Below, piece by piece: positions 1 through 6,476 of a stretch of DNA of 11,641 nucleotides. The DNA is from Streptosporangiaceae bacterium (lineage in GTDB: Bacteria; Actinomycetota; Actinomycetes; Streptosporangiales; Streptosporangiaceae), in NCBI GenBank assembly GCA_030045215.1, contig JASIBJ010000441.1:1-11641 (forward strand). The letters run 5' to 3'. Each line of letters begins with the position of its first letter. Position 1 is the first letter of the stretch. The notes under the pieces are model-generated. The model made no database searches, was not told the origin of the DNA, and saw only the letters and a program-made list of their open reading frames with translations. A program made the position numbers and the translations under genes.

Positions 1-50
1 AGCCGCGGAGCGATTGCCTGAGTCAGGACCGGCTGCAGGCCAGATGCTGA

Positions 51-863
51 TCAGGGCTTGTGCGCCACCACGAAGACCCGGCGGAACGGCAGCACCGTGC
101 CGTACCCGGCCGCCGGGTAGGCGGCCCGCACCTGCTCGCTGTAGTCGGCAAGGAAACCGGCGGCATCCTCGGGGCCGAGCGCGCTCAGCACCGGCCGCAG
201 GCCCGTGCCCTTGTACCACTCGGTCACCGGGTCGGCCCCGCTGAGCACGTGCAGGTAGGTCGTCTCCCAGGCATCGACCCGCAGCCCTAGCCGGGCGAGG
301 ACGTCGAGGTACTCGCCGGGCTCGCCGGCTTGCCTGTTCAGCCGGGCCGCGGCCAGCTTGTCACGCCACTGCGGCGCAGCGGCTAGTTCCCGTAACACCG
401 CATGACTTGGCTGGTCAAAGTTGCCAGGCATCTGGAACGCGAGCCAGCCGCCCTCGGCCAGGTTCGCCGCCCAGTGCGGCAGCAGTTCCTGATGGCCGGG
501 GACCCACTGCAGGACGGCGTTCGAGACGATCACATCGACCGGCCGATCCGGCTTCCAGTCCACGACGTCACCGACTGAGAAGGTAAGCCGGCCCCCGCCC
601 GCGGTTCCGTGCACGCCCGGCGCGGAAGCGTCGGCAACCATCCGGTCCGCGGCCGCGATCATTTCGGCCGACGAGTCGATCCCGTCGACGTCGGCGTCTG
701 GCCACCGGCGGGCAAGCGCGGCCGTGAGCTGGCCGGGCCCGCAGCCCAGATCCACGACGTAGCCGGGTGCCGTGGCCGCGATGCGCCCGGTTAGATCGAA
801 GAACGGGCGAGAGCGCTCGTCGGCGAAGCTCAGGTACTGCCCCGGGTCCCACATGGCAGCCAT
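51..863 (-). CDS. tam: trans-aconitate 2-methyltransferase
   Basis: A cytosolic SAM-dependent methyltransferase of 270 residues, predicted to methylate trans-aconitate. That compound forms spontaneously from cis-aconitate and inhibits aconitase. The class I SAM-binding motif I, VVDLGCGPG, lies at residues 36-44. The acidic motif II (GIDSS, 61-65), VLQWVPGH (117-124), the MPGNFDQPSH block (145-154) and the C-terminal LPFRRVFVVA (258-267) are all typical of Tam. The length is close to the usual 250-260. Two starts are possible, ATG at 863 and ATG at 854. I chose 863 because AAGAGA lies 7-12 bases upstream of it, although the conserved family N-terminus (WDPGQYL) begins just after the second Met. 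The gene diverges from a MarR-type regulator, and the shared gap holds operator-like sites. This matches the Tam/TamR pair known from Streptomyces. Identification is strong; the true in vivo substrate is inferred from the family and context. Confidence 0.93.
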   Translation of the reverse strand: MAAMWDPGQYLSFADERSRPFFDLTGRIAATAPGYVVDLGCGPGQLTAALARRWPDADVDGIDSSAEMIAAADRMVADASAPGVHGTAGGGRLTFSVGDVVDWKPDRPVDVIVSNAVLQWVPGHQELLPHWAANLAEGGWLAFQMPGNFDQPSHAVLRELAAAPQWRDKLAAARLNRQAGEPGEYLDVLARLGLRVDAWETTYLHVLSGADPVTEWYKGTGLRPVLSALGPEDAAGFLADYSEQVRAAYPAAGYGTVLPFRRVFVVAHKP

Positions 864-871
864 CTCATTTC

Positions 872-885
872 TCTTGATATCAAGA
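872..885. promoter_or_regulatory. MarR/TamR operator 1 (perfect palindrome)
   Basis: TCTTGATATCAAGA is a perfect 14-bp inverted repeat, and symmetry continues imperfectly to 869-888. It lies between the predicted tam transcription start and the tam ATG, so a bound dimer would block tam. MarR dimers typically bind 14-18 bp palindromes in divergent gaps next to their own gene. Assignment to the adjacent MarR protein is inferred from position and from the second copy 44 bp away, centre to centre. Confidence 0.75.
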
Positions 886-897
886 TAACAAGTTCAG

Positions 898-927
898 TTT
901 CTACTCCGAATGAAGTCTCGATGTCAA
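898..927 (-). promoter_or_regulatory. predicted tam promoter
   Basis: Read on the minus strand, a perfect TTGACA -35 box (922-927) is followed after 18 bases by TAGAAA (898-903), which matches the TATAAT -10 consensus at 4 of 6 positions. Transcription would begin near 890 and leave a leader of roughly 27 bases containing operator 1. The -35 box lies inside operator 2. The gap is clearly AT-richer than the flanking genes, which also fits a promoter. Confidence 0.5.
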
Positions 928-929
928 GA
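916..929. promoter_or_regulatory. MarR/TamR operator 2 (near-copy of operator 1)
   Basis: TCTCGATGTCAAGA matches operator 1 at 12 of 14 positions. It overlaps the TTGACA -35 box of the tam promoter (922-927, minus) and ends two bases before the predicted -10 element of the regulator gene. Occupancy could therefore silence both directions. Its weaker internal symmetry (10 of 14 positions) suggests lower affinity than operator 1, which is inference only. Confidence 0.65.
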
Positions 930-931
930 GA

Positions 932-937
932 TATGCT
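932..937 (+). promoter_or_regulatory. predicted -10 element of the marR/tamR gene (leaderless)
   Basis: TATGCT fits the actinobacterial TANNNT -10 pattern. It ends six bases before the ATG at 944, so transcription would begin at or next to the start codon and give a leaderless mRNA. The ATG has no good ribosome binding site at normal spacing, which supports this. No convincing -35 box is visible; operator 2 occupies that region. Confidence 0.35.
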
Positions 938-943
938 CGGGCC

Positions 944-1519
944 ATGGCCCATCCAGCCCGCTCTCGCGACCGCCAGGCAGGCCCGCTAGTCAGCGACGAG
1001 GTCGACGAGATCGTTGCCCGCTGGCAGGCCGAGCGACCCGACCTGGACGTAGCCCCGCTACAGGTGCTCAGCCGGGTCTCCAGGCTCGCCCGGCACCTCG
1101 ACCGCGCGCGGCGAGCGGCATTCGCCGCGCATGGCCTGGAAACGTGGGAGTTCGATGTGCTGTCGGCGCTGCGCCGGCAGGGACCGCCTTACCAGCTCAG
1201 CCCAGGTTCGCTACTGCGCGCCACTCTCGTCACATCAGGGACGATGACCAACAGGATCGACCGGCTAGCCGAGGCCGGCCTGGTTCGCAGGCACCGTGAT
1301 CAGCAAGACAAACGCGGCGTCCTTGTGCAGCTCACCGACCGCGGCCGCAGCACCGTCGACGCCGCGATGTCCGACCTGCTGAGTCGCGAGCGCGAACTGC
1401 TCACCGGGCTTGACGCTGCCCGGCAGGAAGACCTGGCCGGGCTGCTCCGCGTGCTGCTCGCTCCGTTCGACGCAGTGAACGGGGCCGAGGCCGTGCCACC
1501 GGACCGGGAGATCGGGTAG
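944..1519 (+). CDS. tamR: MarR-family transcriptional regulator, TamR-like
   Basis: A winged-helix repressor of 191 residues, longer than typical 140-150 residue MarR proteins because of an N-terminal helix extension (about residues 16-36, including W27). Such an extension is a feature of the HucR/UrtR/TamR subgroup. The helix-turn-helix is about 88-110, with recognition helix SGTMTNRIDRLAEAG at 98-112. The wing (113-131) carries basic residues and ends VLVQLTDRG. D71 and the arginines of the recognition helix and wing lie where ligand-communicating residues occur in HucR relatives. In Streptomyces coelicolor TamR controls tam divergently and responds to citrate, cis-aconitate and trans-aconitate. 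The same arrangement here suggests the same ligands and autoregulation. The MarR family is certain; the TamR role is inferred from context and subgroup features. The chosen ATG may be leaderless. Confidence 0.85.
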   Translation: MAHPARSRDRQAGPLVSDEVDEIVARWQAERPDLDVAPLQVLSRVSRLARHLDRARRAAFAAHGLETWEFDVLSALRRQGPPYQLSPGSLLRATLVTSGTMTNRIDRLAEAGLVRRHRDQQDKRGVLVQLTDRGRSTVDAAMSDLLSRERELLTGLDAARQEDLAGLLRVLLAPFDAVNGAEAVPPDREIG

Positions 1520-1647
1520 CCGGACACGAAGGCGGGCACCCTACGGGCGAGATTCAGCTAGCCAAGCGGCAAGACCAGGCGGCGACGCGGCGGGATCGGG
1601 TACCCAGCCGTCCTGGGCACAACCGTTCGTGAGGCATCCTGGCATGC

Positions 1648-2571
1648 ATGCGCAGCGCTCGCCTCCTGACCAGCATGGTTGCGATCTGCGCGGTCATGCT
1701 CATGGCGGCCGACTGCTCGGGCACGGCACCCCAGCGAGGCGGTCAGGGCAACGCGGCGGCAGGCGAGCGGCCCGGTCCGCGGTATTACCTGTCGCTCGGC
1801 GATTCGCTCGCCCTCGGCGTGCAGCCGACGGTGACCGGCGCGAGCGAGCCGACCAGCAGCGGCTACCCGAACCGGATCTACTCGGTGCTACGCGCCCACG
1901 ATCCTGACTGGCGGCTCGTCAAGCTCGGCTGCTCGGGCGAGACCACGCACACGATGATCCACGGCGGGATCTGCCGCTACCTGGCCGGGTCGCAGCTCGC
2001 GCAGGCCGAGCAGTTCCTCCGCGCGCATCGCGGCCACGTCGGCCTCGTCACCATCGACATCGGCGCGAACGATCCGAACTCCTGCATCATCGGGCCGGTC
2101 GCGCTCAGCAAGATCACGTCCTGCATGGGGAACAGCATCAACGAGACGCTGTCCGACCTGCGCACGATCATGGGCGGGTTGCGGTCGGCGGCCGGCCCGG
2201 ACGTGAAGATCCTGGCGATGAGCTATTACGTGCCCGAGCTGGCGGGCTGGTTCTACGGCATGTCCGGCAAGGAGATCGCCGTGCTCACCGAGCGCTTGAT
2301 AGCCAGCTACAACCGGCTGCTGGCGGACATCTACCACCACTACGGCGCTCAGGTAGCCAACGTGTTCGGCGCCTTCCACAGCTCGGACTTTGCCGACAAG
2401 GTACGGCTCGGCCGGCTCGGGCTGCTGCCGAGAAACGTCGCGACGATCTGCGAGTGGACCTGGTCCTGCGCGCAATCTCCGCGTGGTCCCAACGAGCATG
2501 CCAACGACACCGGGTACGGGGTGATCGCGTTGGCGTTCCTGCTCGCCGACCCTCAGCTGACGAGCGGTTGA
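1648..2571 (+). CDS. secreted SGNH/GDSL-family hydrolase (esterase/lipase)
   Basis: A 307-residue predicted extracellular serine esterase or lipase. An n-region with two Arg and a hydrophobic stretch (about 6-21) form a signal peptide. C23 could be a lipobox cysteine, but the preceding AAD is atypical because Asp stands at -1. SGNH blocks are visible: the nucleophile S53 in SLGDSLALG (49-57), a GCSGETT block with oxyanion-type Gly (94-100), GAND (139-142), and a C-terminal catalytic H284 in NEHAND...GY (282-290). Six cysteines (95, 109, 146, 159, 268, 274) could make three disulfides, as in secreted actinomycete SGNH lipases. Substrate is unknown. The ATG at 1648 is preceded by GAGG 13 bases upstream, a long spacing; M10 (1675) is an alternative. 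It is convergent with the ABC-F gene and not in an obvious operon. Confidence 0.88.
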   Translation: MRSARLLTSMVAICAVMLMAADCSGTAPQRGGQGNAAAGERPGPRYYLSLGDSLALGVQPTVTGASEPTSSGYPNRIYSVLRAHDPDWRLVKLGCSGETTHTMIHGGICRYLAGSQLAQAEQFLRAHRGHVGLVTIDIGANDPNSCIIGPVALSKITSCMGNSINETLSDLRTIMGGLRSAAGPDVKILAMSYYVPELAGWFYGMSGKEIAVLTERLIASYNRLLADIYHHYGAQVANVFGAFHSSDFADKVRLGRLGLLPRNVATICEWTWSCAQSPRGPNEHANDTGYGVIALAFLLADPQLTSG

Positions 2572-2597
2572 CAGTCAGCCCGTGGTTCTGGAGAGCT

Positions 2598-2661
2598 CGC
2601 GGGCGTCTGCCCCGCGGGTGGGGTGTCCCCCGGGTGAGAGGTCACAGGGGTCTCCCCCGTG
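2598..2661. terminator. hairpin cluster between convergent genes, possible bidirectional terminator
   Basis: The 70-bp gap between the converging SGNH hydrolase and ABC-F genes, plus the last codons of the latter, holds three GC-rich stem-loops. These are CGCGGG/CCCGCG (2598-2616, 7-base loop), GGGG/CCCC (2620-2630, 3-base loop) and an 8-bp stem with one G-U pair and an AGA loop (2643-2661) that abuts the ABC-F stop. No T-tract follows, but actinomycete terminators often lack one. The convergent layout supports termination; the function is inferred. Confidence 0.4.
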
Positions 2662-4453
2662 AGTCGCTGATCTCGTCGGCGAGTTCCAGCCAGCGCTCCT
2701 CGAGGCCGTTCTTGTCTTCCTGGACTGTGTGCAGCTGCGCGCCCAGCTCGATCAGCCGGGCATAGTCGGAGGCGCTCGCGGCGAGCTCGGCCTCCAGACG
2801 TTCCTGCTGATCCGCCAGCCTCGCGATCTGGCGTTCGAGCCTGGCCAGTTCCTTCTGCCCGGCACGCTGCCGCGCTGCCGAGACTTCCGGACGCGCCCCG
2901 GACGCAGCCGACCCCGGCCCGGCGGCACGCTCCGTTGCCGCCGCTGCGGGTGGCTGTTCGCGCTCCCTGATGTCCAGGTACTCGTCCACGCCGCCGGGCA
3001 GGAACGCCAGATGGCCACCCAGCAGGGCTAGTGAGTGATCGGTTACCCGCTCCAGGAAGTACCGGTCGTGGCTGACGACCACCACCGACCCCGGCCAGCC
3101 GTCCAGCAGGTCCTCAAGCTCGGTGAGCGTGTCGATGTCGAGGTCGTTGGTTGGCTCGTCAAGCAACAGCACGTTCGGCTCGGCCAGCAGGACGAGCATG
3201 AGCTGGAGGCGCCTTCGTTCCCCGCCTGACAGCTCACCAACCCTGGTCCACTGCCGATCCCCACTCAGGCCCAGCCGGTCAAGCAGCTGACTCACCGTCA
3301 TCTCCCGCTTGCCAATCCGGGCCGTGCCCCGGATCCGCTCGGCCGCCTCGAGCACACGCAAGTCCGGATCGATGGCCGGGGGTTCCTGGGTCAGGTAGCC
3401 GAGCTGAACCGTGCTCCCGGTAACGACATTGCCGCTGGTGCTCACCTGCCCGTCGGCTGGAACCGGGAGCGTACCGGCCAGCAGGCGCAGCAGTGTGGTC
3501 TTGCCCGTCCCGTTGACGCCGATGAGGCCGACCCGGTCCCCCGGCCCGAGCTGCCAGGTCACGTCGTCGAGCAGCTCACGCGGCCCGACGCGAACACTCA
3601 CGTCTTCAAGCTCGACGACGGTCTTGCCCAGCCTGGCGGTGGCCAGCCTGGCCATCTCCACCCCGTCGCGCGGCGGCGGCTCGTCAGCGATCAGCGCGTT
3701 CGCCGCCTCGATGCGGAACCTGGGCTTGCTGGTCCTGGCCGGCGGGCCGCGCCGCAGCCACGCAAGCTCCTTGCGGAGCAGGTTTCTGCGCCGGGCGTCT
3801 ACCGCAGCGGCGATCCTGGCCCGTTCGGCTCGGGCCAGCACGTACGCGGAGTAGCCGCCCTCGTAGGAGTGGACGTGCCCGTCGGCTACCTCCCAGGTCC
3901 GTTCGGTCACCGCGTCAAGGAACCACCGGTCGTGGGTAACCACCACGTAGCTCGCGGCGAACTCGCGCAAGTACCCGGCCAGCCAGGTGATCGCCTCGAT
4001 GTCCAGGTGGTTGGTCGGCTCGTCGAGGAGGAGCAGGTCATAGCTGCGGCGCAGGAGAGCCGCGAGGACCGTCCGGCGTCGTTCGCCGCCCGACAGCCGG
4101 ACGACGTCCGCGCCGAGGTCAAGGCCACCGAGCAACGCGCCAATGACCGACCGGCTTCTCTGGTCGGTCGCCCACTCGTGCCCGGGCAGCGCACCGAACA
4201 CCACCTCGGCGACCGTGCCTGACACTTCCTCCGCCTGCGGCAGGTAACCAATCGTGATGTCGCGAGCCCTGGTCGCCCGGCCCGCGTCCAGATCGCCCGC
4301 GCCTGCCAGCGCGGCGAGCAGCGTAGTCTTCCCGGCACCGTTCCGGCCGACCACGCCGACTCGCTGGCCGGCAGAGAGCCCGAGCGATACCTGGTCGAGC
4401 AACACCCGGTCGTGGTAGGCCTTGCTGGCCTGTTCCAGGTTCACCAGGTTCAT
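2642..4453 (-). CDS. ABC-F family ATPase (Uup-like ribosome-associated protein)
   Basis: A 603-residue soluble protein with two ABC ATPase domains and no membrane segments, typical of ABC-F proteins, which act at the ribosomal E site rather than in transport. Domain 1 has Walker A GRNGAGKT (36-43), signature LSGGE (120-124), Walker B ending at catalytic E145, and H174. Domain 2 has GVNGTGKT (312-319), LSGGE (408-412), E433 and H462. The interdomain linker (about 205-255) is Arg/Lys-rich and contains [14 protein letters not shown], the usual P-site tRNA-interaction region. A C-terminal coiled coil (about 530-595) resembles the Uup C-terminal domain. The reading frame stays open upstream to 4600, but the family start MNLVNLEQ at 4453 overlaps the ispE stop as ATGA, implying translational coupling. 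Whether it is housekeeping or gives antibiotic protection cannot be told; the location favours housekeeping. Confidence 0.92.
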   Translation of the reverse strand: MNLVNLEQASKAYHDRVLLDQVSLGLSAGQRVGVVGRNGAGKTTLLAALAGAGDLDAGRATRARDITIGYLPQAEEVSGTVAEVVFGALPGHEWATDQRSRSVIGALLGGLDLGADVVRLSGGERRRTVLAALLRRSYDLLLLDEPTNHLDIEAITWLAGYLREFAASYVVVTHDRWFLDAVTERTWEVADGHVHSYEGGYSAYVLARAERARIAAAVDARRRNLLRKELAWLRRGPPARTSKPRFRIEAANALIADEPPPRDGVEMARLATARLGKTVVELEDVSVRVGPRELLDDVTWQLGPGDRVGLIGVNGTGKTTLLRLLAGTLPVPADGQVSTSGNVVTGSTVQLGYLTQEPPAIDPDLRVLEAAERIRGTARIGKREMTVSQLLDRLGLSGDRQWTRVGELSGGERRRLQLMLVLLAEPNVLLLDEPTNDLDIDTLTELEDLLDGWPGSVVVVSHDRYFLERVTDHSLALLGGHLAFLPGGVDEYLDIREREQPPAAAATERAAGPGSAASGARPEVSAARQRAGQKELARLERQIARLADQQERLEAELAASASDYARLIELGAQLHTVQEDKNGLEERWLELADEISDSRGRPL

Positions 4454-5541
4454 GACTGGCGGGCCCGCCGCTGCGGCTTGAGGACCGCCGCGCCTGGCGC
4501 CGGTCCGCTGGCCCTGGCGACCGCCCGGCAGACGCCGGCGCCGGTGAGCGCGACCGCTAGATCGCCGGCATGGGCCGCATCCTTGGCCAGGAACGCGCAT
4601 GTCGGACCGGAACCGGACACGATGGCCCCGAGCGCGCCGTAGTCTCGCCCGGCCGCGAGCGCGCGGCGCAGTTCGGGGAGCAGCGACACCGCGGCCGGCT
4701 GCAGATCATTGCTGAGCAGCGGACCCACCCTGGCCGGCTCGCCTGACCGCAGCGCGGTCATCAGCTCACGGCTCAGCTCGGGCTCGGGGACGCCGGGGCG
4801 GCCGGTGGCGGCCGCGCGCCTGACCGCATCCGCCGCCCCCGCCCGCCCGGCGAGAACGGCTCCGGCCTGGTCTGGCCCGGCCCGGTCTGGCCTGGTCTGA
4901 GAGTCAGCCGCGAGCCCGTCTGACCCGGCCCTGGCGGCCCTGATCCGGTCACAGGTCGCGTACACCTGCGCGGTTGACAGCCCGGTCTGCGCGAACGCCA
5001 GGGCCCAGTGGTAGTTGCCGGCCACCAGCGCCGGGGTGAGTTCCTCGCCGCGGCCCCGGCCGACAGCGGTGCCGCCGACGAGCGCGAACGGAACGTCGCT
5101 GCCGAGCCCGGCGGCGACCTGCGCGAGCTCCCGCTGGGATAGCCCGGTCTGCCACAGCTCGTTGCAGGCCACCAGTGTGGCCGCCGCGTCGGCGCTGCCG
5201 CCGGCGAGCCCGGCCGCGACCGGAATCCGCTTGCGGATCTCGATCAGAACCGCTGACTCGCGTGGCTTACGGCCCGCCGCCGCGGCCAGCGCGGCAACCG
5301 CCTGCCAGGCTAGGTTTGTTCTCCCGCCCGGAACCGCCGCCGCGTCTTCGCCGGTGACCTTCACCGACATGCGGCCGGCCGGCCGGACCGTCACCTCGTC
5401 GAACAGCGACACCGCGTGGAACACCGTGACCAGCGAGTGGTATCCGTCGGCGCGGGCTGGCCCCACGGCGAGTTGGAGGTTCACCTTCGCCGGCACGCGG
5501 ACGGTGACGGCCGCAGCAGCCGACTCGGTAACTGAGCTCAC
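4450..5541 (-). CDS. ispE: 4-(cytidine 5'-diphospho)-2-C-methyl-D-erythritol kinase
   Basis: A GHMP-family kinase that phosphorylates CDP-methylerythritol with ATP in the MEP isoprenoid pathway. Visible motifs are PAKVNLQL with the catalytic Lys K19 (17-24), DGYHSL (32-37), the ATP-binding glycine-rich segment [14 protein letters not shown] (107-120), GSDVPF with catalytic D149 (147-152), and the C-terminal [14 protein letters not shown] (305-318). At 363 residues it is longer than the usual 280-320. The excess is an Ala/Gly/Asp/Arg-rich, probably disordered insertion at about 203-255 between the AQVY segment and the [14 protein letters not shown] segment. The GTG start at 5541 gives the correct N-terminus, but only weak GAG precedes it. 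The gene lies 38 bp after ksgA and overlaps the ABC-F start by four bases. Confidence 0.95.
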   Translation of the reverse strand: MSSVTESAAAAVTVRVPAKVNLQLAVGPARADGYHSLVTVFHAVSLFDEVTVRPAGRMSVKVTGEDAAAVPGGRTNLAWQAVAALAAAAGRKPRESAVLIEIRKRIPVAAGLAGGSADAAATLVACNELWQTGLSQRELAQVAAGLGSDVPFALVGGTAVGRGRGEELTPALVAGNYHWALAFAQTGLSTAQVYATCDRIRAARAGSDGLAADSQTRPDRAGPDQAGAVLAGRAGAADAVRRAAATGRPGVPEPELSRELMTALRSGEPARVGPLLSNDLQPAAVSLLPELRRALAAGRDYGALGAIVSGSGPTCAFLAKDAAHAGDLAVALTGAGVCRAVARASGPAPGAAVLKPQRRARQS

Positions 5542-5562
5542 GATCTCACGATCGTACGCTGA

Positions 5563-5578
5563 ACCGGCGACTGCCGGT
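5563..5578 (-). other. intercistronic hairpin between ksgA and ispE
   Basis: A perfect 6-bp stem (ACCGGC/GCCGGT) with a 4-base loop starts one base after the ksgA TAA stop and lies in the 38-bp gap before ispE. No T-run follows, so full termination is unlikely. It might stabilise the upstream mRNA 3' end or partly attenuate ispE. GC-rich DNA gives such stems by chance fairly often, so its function is unproven. Confidence 0.35.
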
Positions 5579-5579
5579 G

Positions 5580-6476
5580 TTAGGGCGGCTCCTCACTGGC
5601 CGCACCGATCTGCAGCAGTCGCTCGCCCGCTGCCGCGATGTCAATGAACTCGGTGATGCCAAGCGCCTCACCCCGTAGTGCCGGGCTCACGCCCGCGGCC
5701 GTCAGGATTTCCTCCGCGGCGGCCGCCGATCCTGCCCACCGCGCCAGCGCCGACCGGAGCGTCTTGCGCCGCTGCGAGAAGGCGGCGTCGATCACCGCGA
5801 ATACCGCCTCCCGGCCGACGCCGGCCTGCGCCGGCGGTTCCCTGACCAAGGACACCAGCCCGGAGTCGACCCTGGGCACCGGCCAGAAGACGCCGCGGGA
5901 CACCGAGCCGGCCTTGCGCGCCTGGCCGAACCACGCCAGCTTCGCCGACGGCACGCCATAGACGCGGCTGCCCGGCGGCGCGCACATCCGGTCCGCCACC
6001 TCGGCCTGCACCATCACCAGGCCGTGGCGCAGGGAGGTGACGGTCGCCAGCACGTGCAACACCACAGGAACGGCGACGTTGTACGGCAGGTTGGCCACCA
6101 GCGCGGTGGGGGGGTCGCCAGGAAGCGAGGAGACCCTCGCGGCATCGGCGGCCACCACGTCCAGCCGGTCGGCCAGCCCGGGCGCGCGCTGCGCGACGGT
6201 CAGCGGCAGCTGGGCCGCGAGGGCCGGATCCACCTCGATGGCGATGACCCGGCGCGCCGCGTCGAGCAGCGGCAGCGTTAGCGAGCCGAAACCAGGGCCG
6301 ACCTCAAGCACCACGTCCTGCGGGCCGACCTGCGCCAGGGCCGTGATCCGGGTGACCGTGCCGGCGTCGACCACGAAGTTCTGGCCGAGCCGCTTGCTTG
6401 GCTGCACGCCAAGTCGCGCCGCCAGTTCCCTGATCTCGGTCGGCCCGAGCAGCTGACCTGGAGTCAGCCCGGCCAC
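5580..6476 (-). CDS. rsmA (ksgA): 16S rRNA (adenine(1518)-N6/adenine(1519)-N6)-dimethyltransferase
   Basis: This enzyme dimethylates the two adjacent adenines in the helix 45 loop of 16S rRNA during late small-subunit assembly, using SAM; its loss gives kasugamycin resistance. The 298-residue protein shows [10 protein letters not shown] (28-37), SAM motif [12 protein letters not shown] (57-67), the acidic ribose-binding E81, catalytic NLPYN (129-133), and the later QAEVADR and [12 protein letters not shown] blocks. The C-terminal small domain contains [13 protein letters not shown]. Open frame continues far upstream to 7193, but that part is antisense-like composition over tatD. The GTG at 6476, giving [15 protein letters not shown], matches where actinobacterial homologues begin. 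GGCGAG lies about 9-14 bases upstream. It overlaps the tatD end by 13 bp. Confidence 0.95.
   Translation of the reverse strand: MAGLTPGQLLGPTEIRELAARLGVQPSKRLGQNFVVDAGTVTRITALAQVGPQDVVLEVGPGFGSLTLPLLDAARRVIAIEVDPALAAQLPLTVAQRAPGLADRLDVVAADAARVSSLPGDPPTALVANLPYNVAVPVVLHVLATVTSLRHGLVMVQAEVADRMCAPPGSRVYGVPSAKLAWFGQARKAGSVSRGVFWPVPRVDSGLVSLVREPPAQAGVGREAVFAVIDAAFSQRRKTLRSALARWAGSAAAAEEILTAAGVSPALRGEALGITEFIDIAAAGERLLQIGAASEEPP

Noticed and set aside
17..27. CCTGAGTCAGG palindrome after the tam stop
   Set aside because: It is short, has no loop to form a stable hairpin, and lies at the window edge, so no function can be supported.
1603..1617. CCCAG/CTGGG hairpin upstream of the SGNH hydrolase gene
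   Set aside because: Only a 5-bp stem, with no T-run or position clearly linked to a promoter; chance is likely at this GC content.
1888..2499. 203-residue open frame opposite the SGNH hydrolase
   Set aside because: Antisense shadow typical of very high GC coding DNA; no recognisable domain.
4454..4600. 49-residue extension of the ABC-F protein
   Set aside because: It lies inside the ispE 3' end in another frame and is Arg/Gly-rich. The MNLVNLEQ start with ATGA overlap is far better.
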